From NCBI GenBank assembly GCA_004352715.1, contig SCFE01000041.1:713476-777475 (forward strand): a stretch of 64,000 nucleotides of DNA. The letters run 5' to 3'. The notes below the pieces were generated by a model. It saw only the letters and a program-made list of their open reading frames with translations, searched no databases and had not been told where the DNA came from. The translations under genes and the position numbers were made by a program. The DNA comes from Hofstenia miamia. Its lineage: Eukaryota > Xenacoelomorpha > Acoela. Within the stretch, counting starts at the first letter, position 1; every line of letters begins with the position of its first letter. Positions 35,220-48,200 of this stretch are shown here, piece after piece.

Positions 35220-36760
35220 AAATATCAGAAAAATGCTTACGCTTGGAGTTCTTAAAAAATGCCACATTTTATTTTGAGTTCCAAACTTTTTAAGCATTTC
35301 AATTCCATTAAATCTTAAAAATTTCTCAAAGTTTTTTTTACCAGGACAACTAAAAACTCTACACAAGATCATTAAAAAATTACAACAAGATTTACGCATA
35401 TTGATAAAATATTTGAATAAAAAGCTACAAGCATTCTTTAATTCAAGCATAATATCAATATGCATGATGATTCAAATTTATATTTATTTAAAAACAATAG
35501 AAAAAAGACATCAAAAGAAAATCATGAATTTATCATCAAAATTAAGTATTGATAATGAACTGCAAGAAAAAGACACGGTAATAAACATTTCATCAATAAG
35601 TCTAACAGATACTTAAAAAGAAGATTTATCTTATAGGATGAAAATCTCTTTGACTTCAAGAATAAATAATTTAGAAAGAAGGAGTATTGTTCTCAGCTGG
35701 ACCATTCATTGTCTGATAGAATTGCAGTGGTTTTGGCGTGAAAAGAGGAGTGACCATTTTTAACTTATGTTTTAACTTATACAGAAATGTTAAAAATAAT
35801 GGGTCTCCATTATTTATTAGCAAATATTACTGAATATTTTTAGAATATATCATTTTTTATAAATGTTTTTTCAAAAATATGGCCAGCATAGGATCCCCAC
35901 TAATCCCCACAATGGCTAATTTTGCAATGAACATAATTGAAAATGAAATAGAAAGTCACGAGGATCAATCTATCATCTATCATCGATAGTTAATAAAAAA
36001 ACAAAAAAAGCTGATAATTTATTAATTTTTTAAATAACATCTGTAAAGAACTTTGATTTACAATTGATCATGAAATTGATAGTAGTTTGAACTTTGTAAT
36101 ATCACAATATCAAAGAATAAAAATAAACTAATTACAAATTGGTATAAAAATCTACAAAACATTATATACAATTCAAGTCATACCGTGATGAAGTTCATAA
36201 GAAAATACATTTAAATGTCTAGTAGATAAAATATTTACAAGTTGTTAAAATTATTAAAATTAAGCAAAGAGTCTAGACAAACTTATTAATGTTCTAATGA
36301 AAAATGGCTATCAACAAGAATTAATTAACAAAGTCATTAATGCTAAATTCAAATACCATGACAATAAACAATGAAGTGAAATAGAAAAAACAAAGATATT
36401 TTGGACGTTACCTTATATCAAAAAGAATGCCGTAACATTAAAAAACAACTCAAAATGTTAAGGCCCAAATATCTAATAGCATCAAAAAATTTGTCCAATA
36501 TTAACATCAATTAAAACACAAGATATTTTCACAAATAAAGATAAAGTACCCATTGATTGCCCATCTGGACTCGTCTAGTTTACAACTGTAATGAATGCAA
36601 TTATTCATACATCAGCGAGACCAGACAACATTTAAGCACGAGAATAGAAGAACATAATTGAAGTCATCTTAATTCAGAAATATTTTTACACCCACCAAGA
36701 AATAATAATTAAAAAAAATCATTAAGCATCAAAAACAAAAATAGCGGAAAATATTGCAAT
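35220..36760 (+). pseudogene. Penelope-like retroelement relic with GIY-YIG nuclease domain
   Basis: Plus-strand fragments in several frames follow the Penelope-like (PLE) order. An N-terminal helical region reads QLKTLHKIIKKLQQDL then KIMNLSSKLSID (about 35350-35550). An RT block reads SIGSPLIPTMANFAMNIIEN (about 35885-35940), the G-S-P-L-x-P-x-x-A-N signature of PLE RTs. FTIDHEIDSSLNF and KLITNWYKN (about 36055-36160) follow. Finally DCPSGLV, then after a frameshift YNCNECNYSYISETRQHLST then RIEEHN (about 36555-36660), the zinc-binding linker and GIY-YIG-type endonuclease start. Many stops and frameshifts make it inactive. PLEs prime reverse transcription with the GIY-YIG nuclease instead of an APE enzyme. 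Confidence 0.75.
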
Positions 36761-36779
36761 TAAATTCTTTGAGCTACGT

Positions 36780-36880
36780 AGCCAACCACTGGTGGACCAA
36801 CAGTGCCAAAAATGGTAAACCACTGGGTGTAATTTGCCACACGTGGATAATTTGTGAGCCAGCAGTGGTCCACTGATGTA
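36780..36880. repeat. Cluster of CCACTGG/CCAGTGG palindromes
   Basis: Holds CACTGGTGGACCAACAGTG (5-bp inverted ends), ACCACTGGGTG and CAGTGGTCCACTG (a 13-base palindrome) in about 100 bp. Together they resemble the inward-facing ends of a small hAT-like element (CAGTGG termini) lying directly after the Penelope relic. Boundaries are not certain. Confidence 0.45.
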
Positions 36881-37044
36881 AATATAAATGTTAATCATAC
36901 ATGAAAAACAATAATTTGTGTAAATTTAAGTTCATAAATTCAAAATAAATTTAAAAGAATCGTGCAGAATTTATCAAAAACAATTAAGAAGGTGGACAAT
37001 TTTTTTAAGACTAAAATGATAATTTAATATTTGCATATTTACTT

Positions 37045-37135
37045 AGCACCAAAAATGGTTTACTTACCGTCAAAAGCTTACTTAGCGCCAAATATAAATG
37101 ACATCATTTTACTTAGCGCCAGATATAAATGTCTC
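37045..37135. repeat. TTACTTAGCGCCAAATATAAATG short tandem repeat, about four units
   Basis: Four successive variants begin ACTTAGCACC, ACTTACCGTC, ACTTAGCGCC and ACTTAGCGCC; the last two extend to AAATATAAATG / AGATATAAATG, spaced about 30 bp. It ends at an (AT)n tract at 37141-37186. Confidence 0.6.
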
Positions 37136-37141
37136 TATATA

Positions 37142-37189
<48 letters not shown>

Positions 37190-37650
37190 AAGAGCAATTA
37201 CTAAAAATTAAATACACTAGTGTAAAAAATGAGTAACTAAATTTGTGCAATGAAGAAAAAATAAGCTCTCTACTATTTTTCCTGAAAATTATATAACCTC
37301 GAAAAAAATTATTCTGATCAACAAACTCAATATAGTAATTTGATTACTGTGTGGAAATCCATCTTTACTAATATTTAGTACCAAAAAACTGTTTTCTATT
37401 AAATTACAGAAATACGTTTCAAACTTTGCGCAAGATATTGTTTCCAAATATATGATATTCAACAAGATAATTGTTATCTATATCTAAAAAATCAACAAAG
37501 AGCATTATTGTACTAAAATTGCTGAAAACAGATGCTATTGGCTATATCTAGCATATATTTATATATATATATAATATTATATATAGAATATATATTTATA
37601 TAAATATATATATATATATTTATATATAATATTATATATATAATATATTT

Positions 37651-37681
<31 letters not shown>

Positions 37682-37682
<1 letters not shown>

Positions 37683-37908
37683 CACATTATTAATCACCCC
37701 CATAAAATACAGATTTATCTTACGTTTCAGGCAATGCTTCACTTTTCTGCTAATGTTGCTGTGTAATTGTTATTTTCTAACAATACAATTCATGCTTGGT
37801 GGTATTTAAATGATAATTAAAGCATACTTTGTTTGTATAGACGGAAACTTTGAAAAAATAGAAAAAATAATTAAATTATGGGGGTAATTAATAAAGTGGG
37901 ACCGACTG
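37682..37908. mobile_element. pogo/mariner-like MITE, left terminus replaced by (AT)n
   Basis: The right end reads inward CAGTCGGTCCCACTTTATTA then ATTACCCCCATAA and is followed by TA, as in Tc1/mariner-pogo elements. The left side has the matching inverted repeat from CCACATTATTAATCACCCCC, 22 of 24 positions agreeing, but the outer CAGTCGGTC is missing and an (AT)n run sits there. No coding capacity. Confidence 0.65.
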
Positions 37909-38076
37909 TATATGTAAAATTTAGTTTGGAAATTCTCAAAACTTTCAGAAACCCCAAATAAAATTTCTAAGTATTGCATTTTTTAAATTGACACAAATTT
38001 AAGCAATAAAATTGTGGAATGCAATGCACTAAAAAGTACATGTACATCAATAGCATATTTGCCAATTTTTGAGTAA

Positions 38077-38110
38077 CCATTGGCTTTTGCAACAACCAAT
38101 CAAAATTTAC
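38077..38110 (+). promoter_or_regulatory. Paired inverted CCAAT boxes upstream of receptor C
   Basis: CCATTGGCTTTTGCAACAAC then CAATCAAAATTTAC lies 47-80 bases before the ATG at 38157. The inverted ATTGG and direct CCAAT are about 15 bp apart. Conserved with copies A and B although surrounding sequence differs more. Confidence 0.65.
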
Positions 38111-38156
38111 AAATATTGTTTTAATGTTTGATTCATTATGCTGTTTTTCATTTGCA

Positions 38157-39134
38157 ATGAATTCTACCAACGTGACATTCCTTTATCCGAATCCTTTCTA
38201 TAAAAACGAAAGTGTTCTGACTCTGGTCATCATTGTTGGTGTAGTCGGCATTCCAACTAACTCAGTAATCTTACTAATTAACACAAGTAAGCCTTTTATT
38301 AAAAACAGTGCATCCTCGGTATATATAACCTACCTAGCACTAGCTGATCTCCTAAATTGTGTTGGCTATGTGACGGCTAACCTTCCGTTTATTCTTTGGC
38401 CAAATGCAATAATGTACAGAGGGTTTTTTCATTATTGTTATTATTGGCAGTTTATCCATATGTTCACTTTGCTCTTCAGTACTTATATGGTGGTGGTTAT
38501 TAGAGTAGACAGACTTATTAACGTGTTCAGTGTAAATTTGGCTCGGAAGCTGAGCACGAAATCTGTAGCTCACACTGTTTGCGTGTCTCTTATTTCAATA
38601 TTTTCAATTGTCTCGGTTCCTTCAATATATTTCACCCAATTGGAAGAAGGAATTCTGATTTGGGACGGAGGAAAGGTTTTCCCTAAAGGGAAAAACTGTG
38701 TAATTAATAATTTGGAACTCTACGCCGTAATTTTCTTAACATTCTGTTATTCAATTCCTCTGTTTGTAATATCCACAGGAAATGGATCCATAATAATTGG
38801 CCTGAAATATCGATCAGTCATGGCCAAGGAAAAATTCGCAAAAGGACCAAAAAAGGAAGACCTAAGAGTGACCATAACTTTAATTTCCTGTTGTCTAATA
38901 ATGGTAGGTGTGTACTTGCCATTTTATATTTTGCAGGTGTTGAGTTATTTTTGGACGGATGAAATGCGTGCTCGATTTTGGCAAAGCTCCTTAAATTTTT
39001 TAATTTGGTACATGGCAGACGGCTTTAGAAATTTAAATTGTGCTGTAAATTTTTTCATTTATTATTTTACAAATGAAGGATTCAGAAAATCACTTCGCTT
39101 CGTCTTTTCCAAGTTCTTAGTTTGCTGTAAATAA
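38157..39134 (+). CDS. Class A (rhodopsin-like) GPCR paralog C, intact
   Basis: Intronless 325-residue seven-helix receptor. The start is set at MNSTNVTFLY because paralogs align from there, although the frame is open 11 codons further up. N-sequons at 2, 5 and 17 fit an extracellular N-terminus. TM1 about 19-41 with GIPTN (conserved Asn 35); TM2 about 54-78 with LALAD (Asp 64); Cys 94 before TM3 pairs with Cys 181 in loop 2; TM3 ends VDRL (118-120) instead of DRY; TM4 about 139-157; TM5 about 187-215 with Pro 201; short basic loop 3 (217-236); TM6 about 237-262 with VYLP where CWxP is usual; TM7 ends NFFIY (298-302) in place of NPxxY; helix 8 and a terminal CCK for palmitoylation. Ligand unknown; peptide or amine specificity cannot be told. 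It has a CCAAT promoter block and a nearby polyadenylation signal. Confidence 0.9.
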   Translation: MNSTNVTFLYPNPFYKNESVLTLVIIVGVVGIPTNSVILLINTSKPFIKNSASSVYITYLALADLLNCVGYVTANLPFILWPNAIMYRGFFHYCYYWQFIHMFTLLFSTYMVVVIRVDRLINVFSVNLARKLSTKSVAHTVCVSLISIFSIVSVPSIYFTQLEEGILIWDGGKVFPKGKNCVINNLELYAVIFLTFCYSIPLFVISTGNGSIIIGLKYRSVMAKEKFAKGPKKEDLRVTITLISCCLIMVGVYLPFYILQVLSYFWTDEMRARFWQSSLNFLIWYMADGFRNLNCAVNFFIYYFTNEGFRKSLRFVFSKFLVCCK

Positions 39135-39580
39135 TAATTGACTTACATTTCCCATCATCCTAATAAACTTTCCTTTGAAATGAAGAAATCTGCATTTCTT
39201 TTTGCGTGGAATTTGCTTGACTTTTACAAAATTTTTATAATAGTGCAATTTTCAGATTGCTTGAAAAAATATTGCTCTTATACTTATAAAGAACCCAACA
39301 AACTGAAACTTGCAAAACTTGAAAAGTATTTGTAATTATTATGCGAAAGCTTGCAAAGTATTTATAAGAAACTTTGAAGTTTTACAAAATACCTGCAATA
39401 TTGGCAAGTAACTTGCAATAATTTGCAAGTTGTTGCGGTATACTTGCAAATATTTGCTAATGTTTGTGGGGTATTTATATATATATATATATATATCTCC
39501 CGCTATATATTTTTTAAAAACCTTATCTTACCCGGGTTTCCAAACATAAATCTTTAAAATTTCGCAGGGTAGTGTCTCTT
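39135..39580. other. Receptor C 3' flank with CTTGCAA repeats
   Basis: The first about 110 bases align with the 3' flank of copy A, including TAATAAACTT. From 39310 to 39460 the phrases ACTTGCAAA and AGTATTTG recur irregularly on a degenerate pattern. (AT)n at 39475-39496, then a 335-N gap at 39581-39915. Confidence 0.55.
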
Positions 39581-39915
39581 NNNNNNNNNNNNNNNNNNNN
39601 NNNNNNNNNNNNNNNNNNNNNNNNNNNNNNNNNNNNNNNNNNNNNNNNNNNNNNNNNNNNNNNNNNNNNNNNNNNNNNNNNNNNNNNNNNNNNNNNNNNN
39701 NNNNNNNNNNNNNNNNNNNNNNNNNNNNNNNNNNNNNNNNNNNNNNNNNNNNNNNNNNNNNNNNNNNNNNNNNNNNNNNNNNNNNNNNNNNNNNNNNNNN
39801 NNNNNNNNNNNNNNNNNNNNNNNNNNNNNNNNNNNNNNNNNNNNNNNNNNNNNNNNNNNNNNNNNNNNNNNNNNNNNNNNNNNNNNNNNNNNNNNNNNNN
39901 NNNNNNNNNNNNNNN

Positions 39916-39951
<36 letters not shown>

Positions 39952-41557
39952 GATAAAGTTCATTTGCCTAGTAACAAAACAATGAAATATCAAAAACACT
40001 GTTCTACACAGTCATTTGAAAAGAAGTGTTAATAACCATTGAAAGAATTCATCCAACATTATTATCAAACAAGATTAACAATATCACAATTGGGCATATT
40101 TTTTTGTTAAAAAGCACCATTTTCTATATGTGATATGCCCATGATCACTGCTGCACTCCTAAATATTTAAAAAGGTAGGACTCAAATTCTAAGCAAACTA
40201 TTTTAATGTTATATTTTGACAAAATTTGAAATTCTCAACAAATTTGAATATTTAAATGAATGGCTATAAGACAATAGTATTTTAAAGAACTCTAAATTTA
40301 ATTCAAATTTCATTATTTCCAAATCACTTATAACCTATGAGATGTGAATAAAATGGAATTTTAGTGAAGGAACTCTGTAGAAATGTAACACGTAAGTTTC
40401 TAAATCGGGCATTCTAATCAATTAAACAATTCTATTTTGCCCGCTATTTGAGAAAACCGTCAATTACTAGTTATTTGCTGCATATTAAGACAATATTTCA
40501 TACAACTTCTGAAATCGAATAAATGATATTTATAAATGTTGCAAGCAGTCATTTTCTTCAATATCATTACAATTTTAAGCTTTCATTATTTCAAAGAGGT
40601 TTTCAAACGTTAACTGAAAATATTTACTACTATTACAAAGTGTTCCCATAATTTTGTTAAAAAACCAGATTTTTTCAAGGAAAGACACAATGAATTTGTA
40701 CATATTCTGTTTATGTAAATATCTTTTCATTCTCATGTATGCTTTGCTTAAATGTATACCATTTGTGTGTTTATCAACCTTTTGAATAAATTCTCATGGC
40801 TTAACAATTATTTGAAATGAGTTGGTTGAGAATGAAAGAATTGAAAAATACTTTCAATCTTACAAAAAATTTCAACAAACATTCGCTACAGCATTTAATA
40901 TTCTTTGTGGTCTTTCAAAGTTCAATAGAACTTTCAATATAAAAAGATTGTTTGTAGACGAGTAAAATAATTTTTGCAAATGCTGATATAATATATTTAT
41001 ATAATAACATTTTAGATAATTTTACGAATAAATTTAGATTTGATAATCTGTTTGCAGAGATATACATTTTAAACTGGAGGCATGTAAAATTCAGCTAGAA
41101 ATTAATTTTGATGCACACTTTTTTAAAAATCTAAAACTTTTGAAAAAACATCGAGAATCACTTAAAATGCGTTTGTGTTTGTTAAATTGCGCCATTGACC
41201 ATATTCTATTGTATAAGAATTTTAGGTATTACCAACAATAATGTTTATTGGAGTGCATATAGCAATTAACACTCCTTTAGCACTTCAGGACATCGAGTGC
41301 TGAAAATTTGAAACTTAAAATATACAATTACGAAATTCATAATATAACTCTAAATAAGGGAAAATTTATTCTAATGTTAAGGATATGCATTCTTGAATTG
41401 GCACATTTGTTGATCTATAAATTGTGTCCATTAGTGTTACTCTTACGTAACAAACCGATTTGGACAATCCGTGTTAGTCTCGTCCAGGCGGGCCTTGCGC
41501 TAAGTTAGATAGCGAATTCATTAGTTCGTGAGTTATAAGCATATAAAAAAATTTTGT

Positions 41558-41591
<34 letters not shown>
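39916..41591. other. No recognised gene
   Basis: Starts and ends in (AT)n at gap edges; a 676-N gap occupies 41592-42267. No coding, RNA or transposon signature I can support between. Confidence 0.5.
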
Positions 41592-42267
41592 NNNNNNNNN
41601 NNNNNNNNNNNNNNNNNNNNNNNNNNNNNNNNNNNNNNNNNNNNNNNNNNNNNNNNNNNNNNNNNNNNNNNNNNNNNNNNNNNNNNNNNNNNNNNNNNNN
41701 NNNNNNNNNNNNNNNNNNNNNNNNNNNNNNNNNNNNNNNNNNNNNNNNNNNNNNNNNNNNNNNNNNNNNNNNNNNNNNNNNNNNNNNNNNNNNNNNNNNN
41801 NNNNNNNNNNNNNNNNNNNNNNNNNNNNNNNNNNNNNNNNNNNNNNNNNNNNNNNNNNNNNNNNNNNNNNNNNNNNNNNNNNNNNNNNNNNNNNNNNNNN
41901 NNNNNNNNNNNNNNNNNNNNNNNNNNNNNNNNNNNNNNNNNNNNNNNNNNNNNNNNNNNNNNNNNNNNNNNNNNNNNNNNNNNNNNNNNNNNNNNNNNNN
42001 NNNNNNNNNNNNNNNNNNNNNNNNNNNNNNNNNNNNNNNNNNNNNNNNNNNNNNNNNNNNNNNNNNNNNNNNNNNNNNNNNNNNNNNNNNNNNNNNNNNN
42101 NNNNNNNNNNNNNNNNNNNNNNNNNNNNNNNNNNNNNNNNNNNNNNNNNNNNNNNNNNNNNNNNNNNNNNNNNNNNNNNNNNNNNNNNNNNNNNNNNNNN
42201 NNNNNNNNNNNNNNNNNNNNNNNNNNNNNNNNNNNNNNNNNNNNNNNNNNNNNNNNNNNNNNNNNNN

Positions 42268-42299
<32 letters not shown>

Positions 42300-45200
42300 T
42301 AAGATTGTATAATGACTCTTAGCATGAAATATCAGTATAGCTAAGCCTGTTGAAAATTAGCCAAGACTAAAAATAATTAAAATTAACTTAAATATATCTA
42401 TTATTATGCTGTTTCCAGTGTGGTGCTATATCATTCCAATATGAATATCCCCCTTAATAAATAGAAATTTATCATTTTCCTTAGAAATTCTTCCAAAGGT
42501 AATGTTTAATTGTTTTGAAAATCATATATGAGAAAGGAAATGATAGCTATTATTTTCATTTGTCATAAATATTAGAAAGAAATAATAAAACCATGTATGA
42601 TATCATTTATGTCAATGTTTTAATTATTATAATTATTGTATTCAAAATAATTATAATAATTATTTTTCTGAACTGTTCTCCTTTCAATTACAATGTGTCA
42701 ATATAATTCTACCTATCTACAATGTTGAAAATTTTAAGTTAATAATTGATATTATTGGGCTCATTGAAATAGAAAGTGACTAACAAGAATGTAGGTTCTA
42801 CTAGAAAATAAGTGCAAAGGGAATTACCACTAGATTATTTTACAAATTTTGGTAGGGTTGCAAGTGAAGGATAGAAACATTTTCTTTCAATTTAGCAAGT
42901 AAAATTGTGTTCGCCATGAATTTTTAATCACATATGCTTTAATAAGTCTTTTTGGATGTTATTAGCGGATAATTGTCTGCTTGGGGACAAACTATGAAAT
43001 AATTCAGTGTTCTGTTTCAAAGGGCAAATGTCACAAAGCCTTCCATTTAACAGTACAGCTTGCACCGAGCATTTTGATTAATTTCTGACTGCTTAGTTGC
43101 AGAAATAAGTTGGTTTCACAATGAATTTAACGTTTCTATTAGCCACGTTGAAATGCATTCCAAACTATTAGATATCCTAGATGCCAAATATTGAGAGGAA
43201 ATATTTAAAAGTAGTTTACTTAACAGAAAATGAGCGGGTTTAAGAGTGATTCATAAACATATAATTTCAAAATATTGATAATTAAAAATTTTTAGAAAAT
43301 GATATAATACCAAATGGATATTAATTAGACACTATTTTGGCACATAATTTTAGTAATTCTTCGACATATAAGTCGTTTTTTTAATTTTTTTAATAAAGTA
43401 TTTATTATTTTGCTAAAGCAAATCTTTAAAAATTGCTGTTTTAAAAATGTTACAGGGCTGTTATAAATTGTAATGCCTGAAAAACGTGTGCACTAAAATA
43501 AATGCAATATTGGTGTTTTCAAAAGTCAGATTTTTTTTGAAACTATGAAACATTATATTTATTCATCCTAAAATTCATTACTGTGCTTAGAATTAAAAGC
43601 CTGCAGTAGAATAAATAATTCGATCATATATGTAAAAATCGTTATCCCTAAATTATAAATTCATTTTTTTTTCCATTTTTGATAAAATTTACTCTTATAT
43701 TTAGTGTAACCAACTCCAAATTACTATTTTGGTGTTAGTCTACTTAATTGCATATTATTTTTGAGTGAAATTAGTGGAAAGTTTTAAATTTCAAAGTATT
43801 TAATTACATCTTGAATATCCGATATAAAAATATAATTTATTGTTACAATTTGGGAATAATATTGAAAAATAAGTATAATTATTGCAGCCATTTTTTGAAC
43901 TTTTAACGTTTAATTATTTTCAAATTGTTACCTAACAATAATAGTGCACTCAATTGTTTAATACATTGCTTGAAAAACAATATATCCCTAAGAAAAATAT
44001 AGAAATTCATTGTTTTGGAGTGATTGTGTACTGCTTAAACAATGATATGTAATGAATTATTACGAACATTATCTGAATTTATGGACATGAATACTGGAAG
44101 AATCACGGATATACTTTGTGCACAAAAAAGGTTTGCATCAATGCTCATGTTGCAGCATTTCATAGAAGTTATCTGCATTAGGTAATAACATGGATGCCTC
44201 CAAAACATTTTAAATTTTATTTTCTACACAAGAATTTGTTCACTTTACACTCATGCACAATTTCGAATATGTCAAATATAGAAAATAATATGGAATTTTT
44301 GCTTATGCAAATCTATTCAGCAGAAAATGGGATTTAATAAGCATTGTTATTTGCTTTCTATAGATCATCTAGTTTAATAGAAAAAAACCTTTTTAGCACT
44401 TTAACTTTTTAGAACATTTGATGGTTTTCAAAGAGATCTCACAAAAAAATTGAAGATGATTTTAAGTTTCTAATAATAATAGGTTACAAAAATATTTAGT
44501 TTCAACTAAGTTAACAACATCTAATGTCATTTGCAATAAAAATATTTTTAGGAGCAGAAAATTTTGTTTTTTCACTATACTTATCTAAAATTGCTTGGAA
44601 TTATTTCAAGCTTTAAGCAAATATTTCAATCTAGTAACTATTTAGAATAATAATAATAATAATAATCCTTCAGTTGTCGATCCATAAGTCAGTGGAATCA
44701 TAAATTTTTTAAGTATTTGAATAGCTATTAGCTTTGAAAATTGCATTTCAGTCAATCATGTATCTAGGATCTTTACTACTGATTTAGGCAGTTCAGAACT
44801 GGGCTAAATATTCTGAAAAAATTAGCATTGTCTAAGGACAGAAATGGGTGATTTTTAATGGTGATTCAAGTTCCCTTGTTTTGTCCCAATATGAATAAAC
44901 TACAAATACTTGATAAAAGGTAAATTTCTTAAAACTGAAAATTAAAACTTGAATTTTTTTACTTTGAAATATTTGACATTATTCAAAAACAAAAAAAAAA
45001 TTTTTCAATTCCACTCCAATACTTCACAATATGGCATTACATGATTTAGATTTGAATATTATTATTTTTAGAAAAAGTTCTTTTAAACCTTACAACAAAT
45101 TCACAATTTGCTCAAGAAGATGAAAAGAATATTAAATTCCAATCTACACATCCAATATTATATAAAGTTTTCCATGTTTTCCATTTTAACCCATTTGGCT

Positions 45201-48200
45201 GTTTGAATAATTTTGTTTTTCTAAATCATTACATTTTTCATTCAGGGTTAATATTCAGATATTAACTCTTTCAAAAAAATTAAGTAATTTATTTTTATTG
45301 CAATTTGATGTTCTAATTTGAATTATTATAAATCCTAAAATTCCCATAGTACAAATTCCACTTTGGGGAAAAAATCTTAATAAATTACTGTTTTGCTCAC
45401 ACTACAAATTAGGAGAAGTTAACAGGGTAAATTTATTACTCTTAAACATAGTATGGTTTTTTACTTAGTTAATTCTTGCAACTCTGTTTAAGCTTAACAA
45501 ATATTTTTTCCAATTTAACTCATTCCTGAAGAAGTAATAGAAAAAAATATTTTTGTAAAATGTTTTACAACTAAATGCAATTTTTTATGCTCTTAGCTAT
45601 TTTTATTTCAAAATTTTCAATCCCATTTCATTGAAAAGTTGAATGTGCATGCTGTGTCATCTTTTGTAATCTAATACATTAATAAGAATTCAAATTAGAA
45701 GTATATAATGTGATTGTGCTGGCATGTGCTCAATTCTCATGATGCAAAGGTTTCCTTAACAATTTGTAATGTTGTCTAACAATTATCTATATTTTTAAGT
45801 TAGGCCACCAAATTGAGGAAGGCACAGCTATGGTCATGCATTCTTTTTGTTTAGCTAGTTTAGAAAACCATGCTTCCTTTGTTAGATGTGGACCAATAAG
45901 GTAGATGTTAAATTATTAGTCTTGACTTTAACTTAGTGGTTTTAGTAAAAAAAACATTTATGGAACTACAAAATACCTAATATGTTCATTCAACTTCAGC
46001 TTACTTTTAGCAATGTAAGTTTTTGAAATTAATTTTTTCTTCAAAAATTTTGCAATGCCTATGGGGCATAGCAAAATTGGCTAAAAATAAAAATTCAATT
46101 TCTTTATTAGAGAAGTATTTAACATGAAAACATTATTATAGGTACATTACTCTGATATAATTCAGTGTGTGTACACTCATATCATATCATCATTTTGTTA
46201 AAATTAGAAACAAAAACACCAGTTTATGCACAATTGGATGAAGGTATGTCAAAGATATGTCATCAGTCTCTGATACATTGCTGTAAAAGCATTGGTTAGT
46301 ACATAGGGAACATACCTCACATTTAATCCACTGTTGTCCAGATAACTATGTTGAGAACTTCATTTATTGTTTTGCCCTATTCTAATACTGTGCACATTAT
46401 GATGATTTTGTCTAATTTAGGATACACACTATTATTTAAAGTTTACTACACTTCAAAGCAGCAATGAATATTCACTCTCTTACATATGATGCACAACTGC
46501 TATATGCTGTCTTCTCTTTCATCAAGTATTGAGTAAATCTGCAATAACCTCACACATTGCTAGAATACACTCCAATCTAAAATGTGTTTAGCTATTTAGA
46601 GATAATTCATGCTCATATCAAGACAGCCTATTTTCAGTCAGCAGAAACAAGCCAAATTCTTGCAATAAAATTTTTCAATTTTTTCAACTATCCCATTATA
46701 CCTTACCTTCTCCTAAATTTCCTATTTAGGAACTCAAGTTTATTTTTGGGATGGTACATGTTGCTAAGAGCTCTTATCAGAAAAAAACAGGTATAACACC
46801 TCTTATAACACTGGGAAACAGGCTTCAATCTAATTCCAGTTGTCTACTGTAATTTAAGTTTGCATTAACAACCAATGATAACTAATGCAAACAATATTTA
46901 GAAATATAATTGTATTCTATACTAGAACTATTATTAACTGCCAACAACTAACTAGTTGACAGAAATCGAAATTGCTTGTAATACTAATGTATTAATAAAT
47001 GTAATTATATATCAAAAGTACATTTTAAACTAGAGTAAATAATTGCTAAAAACATTAATAAAAAATTAAAATAAGGTCTTTAGTTAGAAGAAAAATAATT
47101 AATTATTTATAATTAAACATAATCTGGAGTATGTGTACCCAAATTTTCCCTCTTAAGTCCTAAGCAAATTTTGTCTAAGAGTGATGAAGTCAATTCTTTT
47201 TGTTTTTTGTTTCAAAGTACATTTTCAATTTTCTAAATTCAATTCATTTAATCAAAACTGGCCTGTATCAGGTTTGTTATGTCAGTTATGAAATCTGTAT
47301 CTTTAAATTAAACTGGAATAATGAACTTATTAAAATTTAGCACTCAGAGTCTTCATCAAATGTTGATCCAGATCAGTTTCATAAATTTATTGAATATTCC
47401 AATTAAATACAATAATGGAAAATGTTCAATATGCTTTCAAGAAATTGGCCACAATATTATTCTGTAACAATATTGCTTAATAAAACCATGTTACATCAAA
47501 TATACACTGTGAATGCAAATTGATAACCTTAAAATATATTTTATATGCAAAGAATTGAACATCATCTTGACAGCTATGAGTAAAATGATGATAATGAATA
47601 ATATATAATGTCAACCTATGTGCTTACATTTAGTAAATTAGCAATTATATGTTATTCTATTGTAGAGTCACTCAGGGAATTGTGCCTATTTTTATTTTAT
47701 TTTCTAATTTGTAATTCTTTATGATGACGTCAACCTGACATAAGTTATTCCATTTCAAGATTAGTTTGTGATAATAATATAATGTCCCCTCAATCTGGTC
47801 CTATGTGTATTTTATTGCTCAATTCAGTTTGCAAGGGAAATATGATCACATGAATTAAGTTGTAAACAAAGACAAGTAATTATTTTTGAGACAATTTATA
47901 AATATGAGCAACCATGTAGTTAATGTTCAATAGAGTTTATCTCACCTCAACTTTGTTCACTTTCTTTATTACTTTACTTTTTTGATATGTCATGTTTATA
48001 ATAATTATTGTGTAAGTTTCCAGTGACAATTTGGGAGTACTTCTTCAAGTACTGAATTGATGAGTAGTATTCAGATGGTAAGCATCCCAAATTGTGGACT
48101 GCATTAGGTTATGTGTACAGCTATGTATAGATATAATATAACCTTCATTTGAATGCAACATATACATGCACTGATAATTGATTACACTGTGATGATATTA

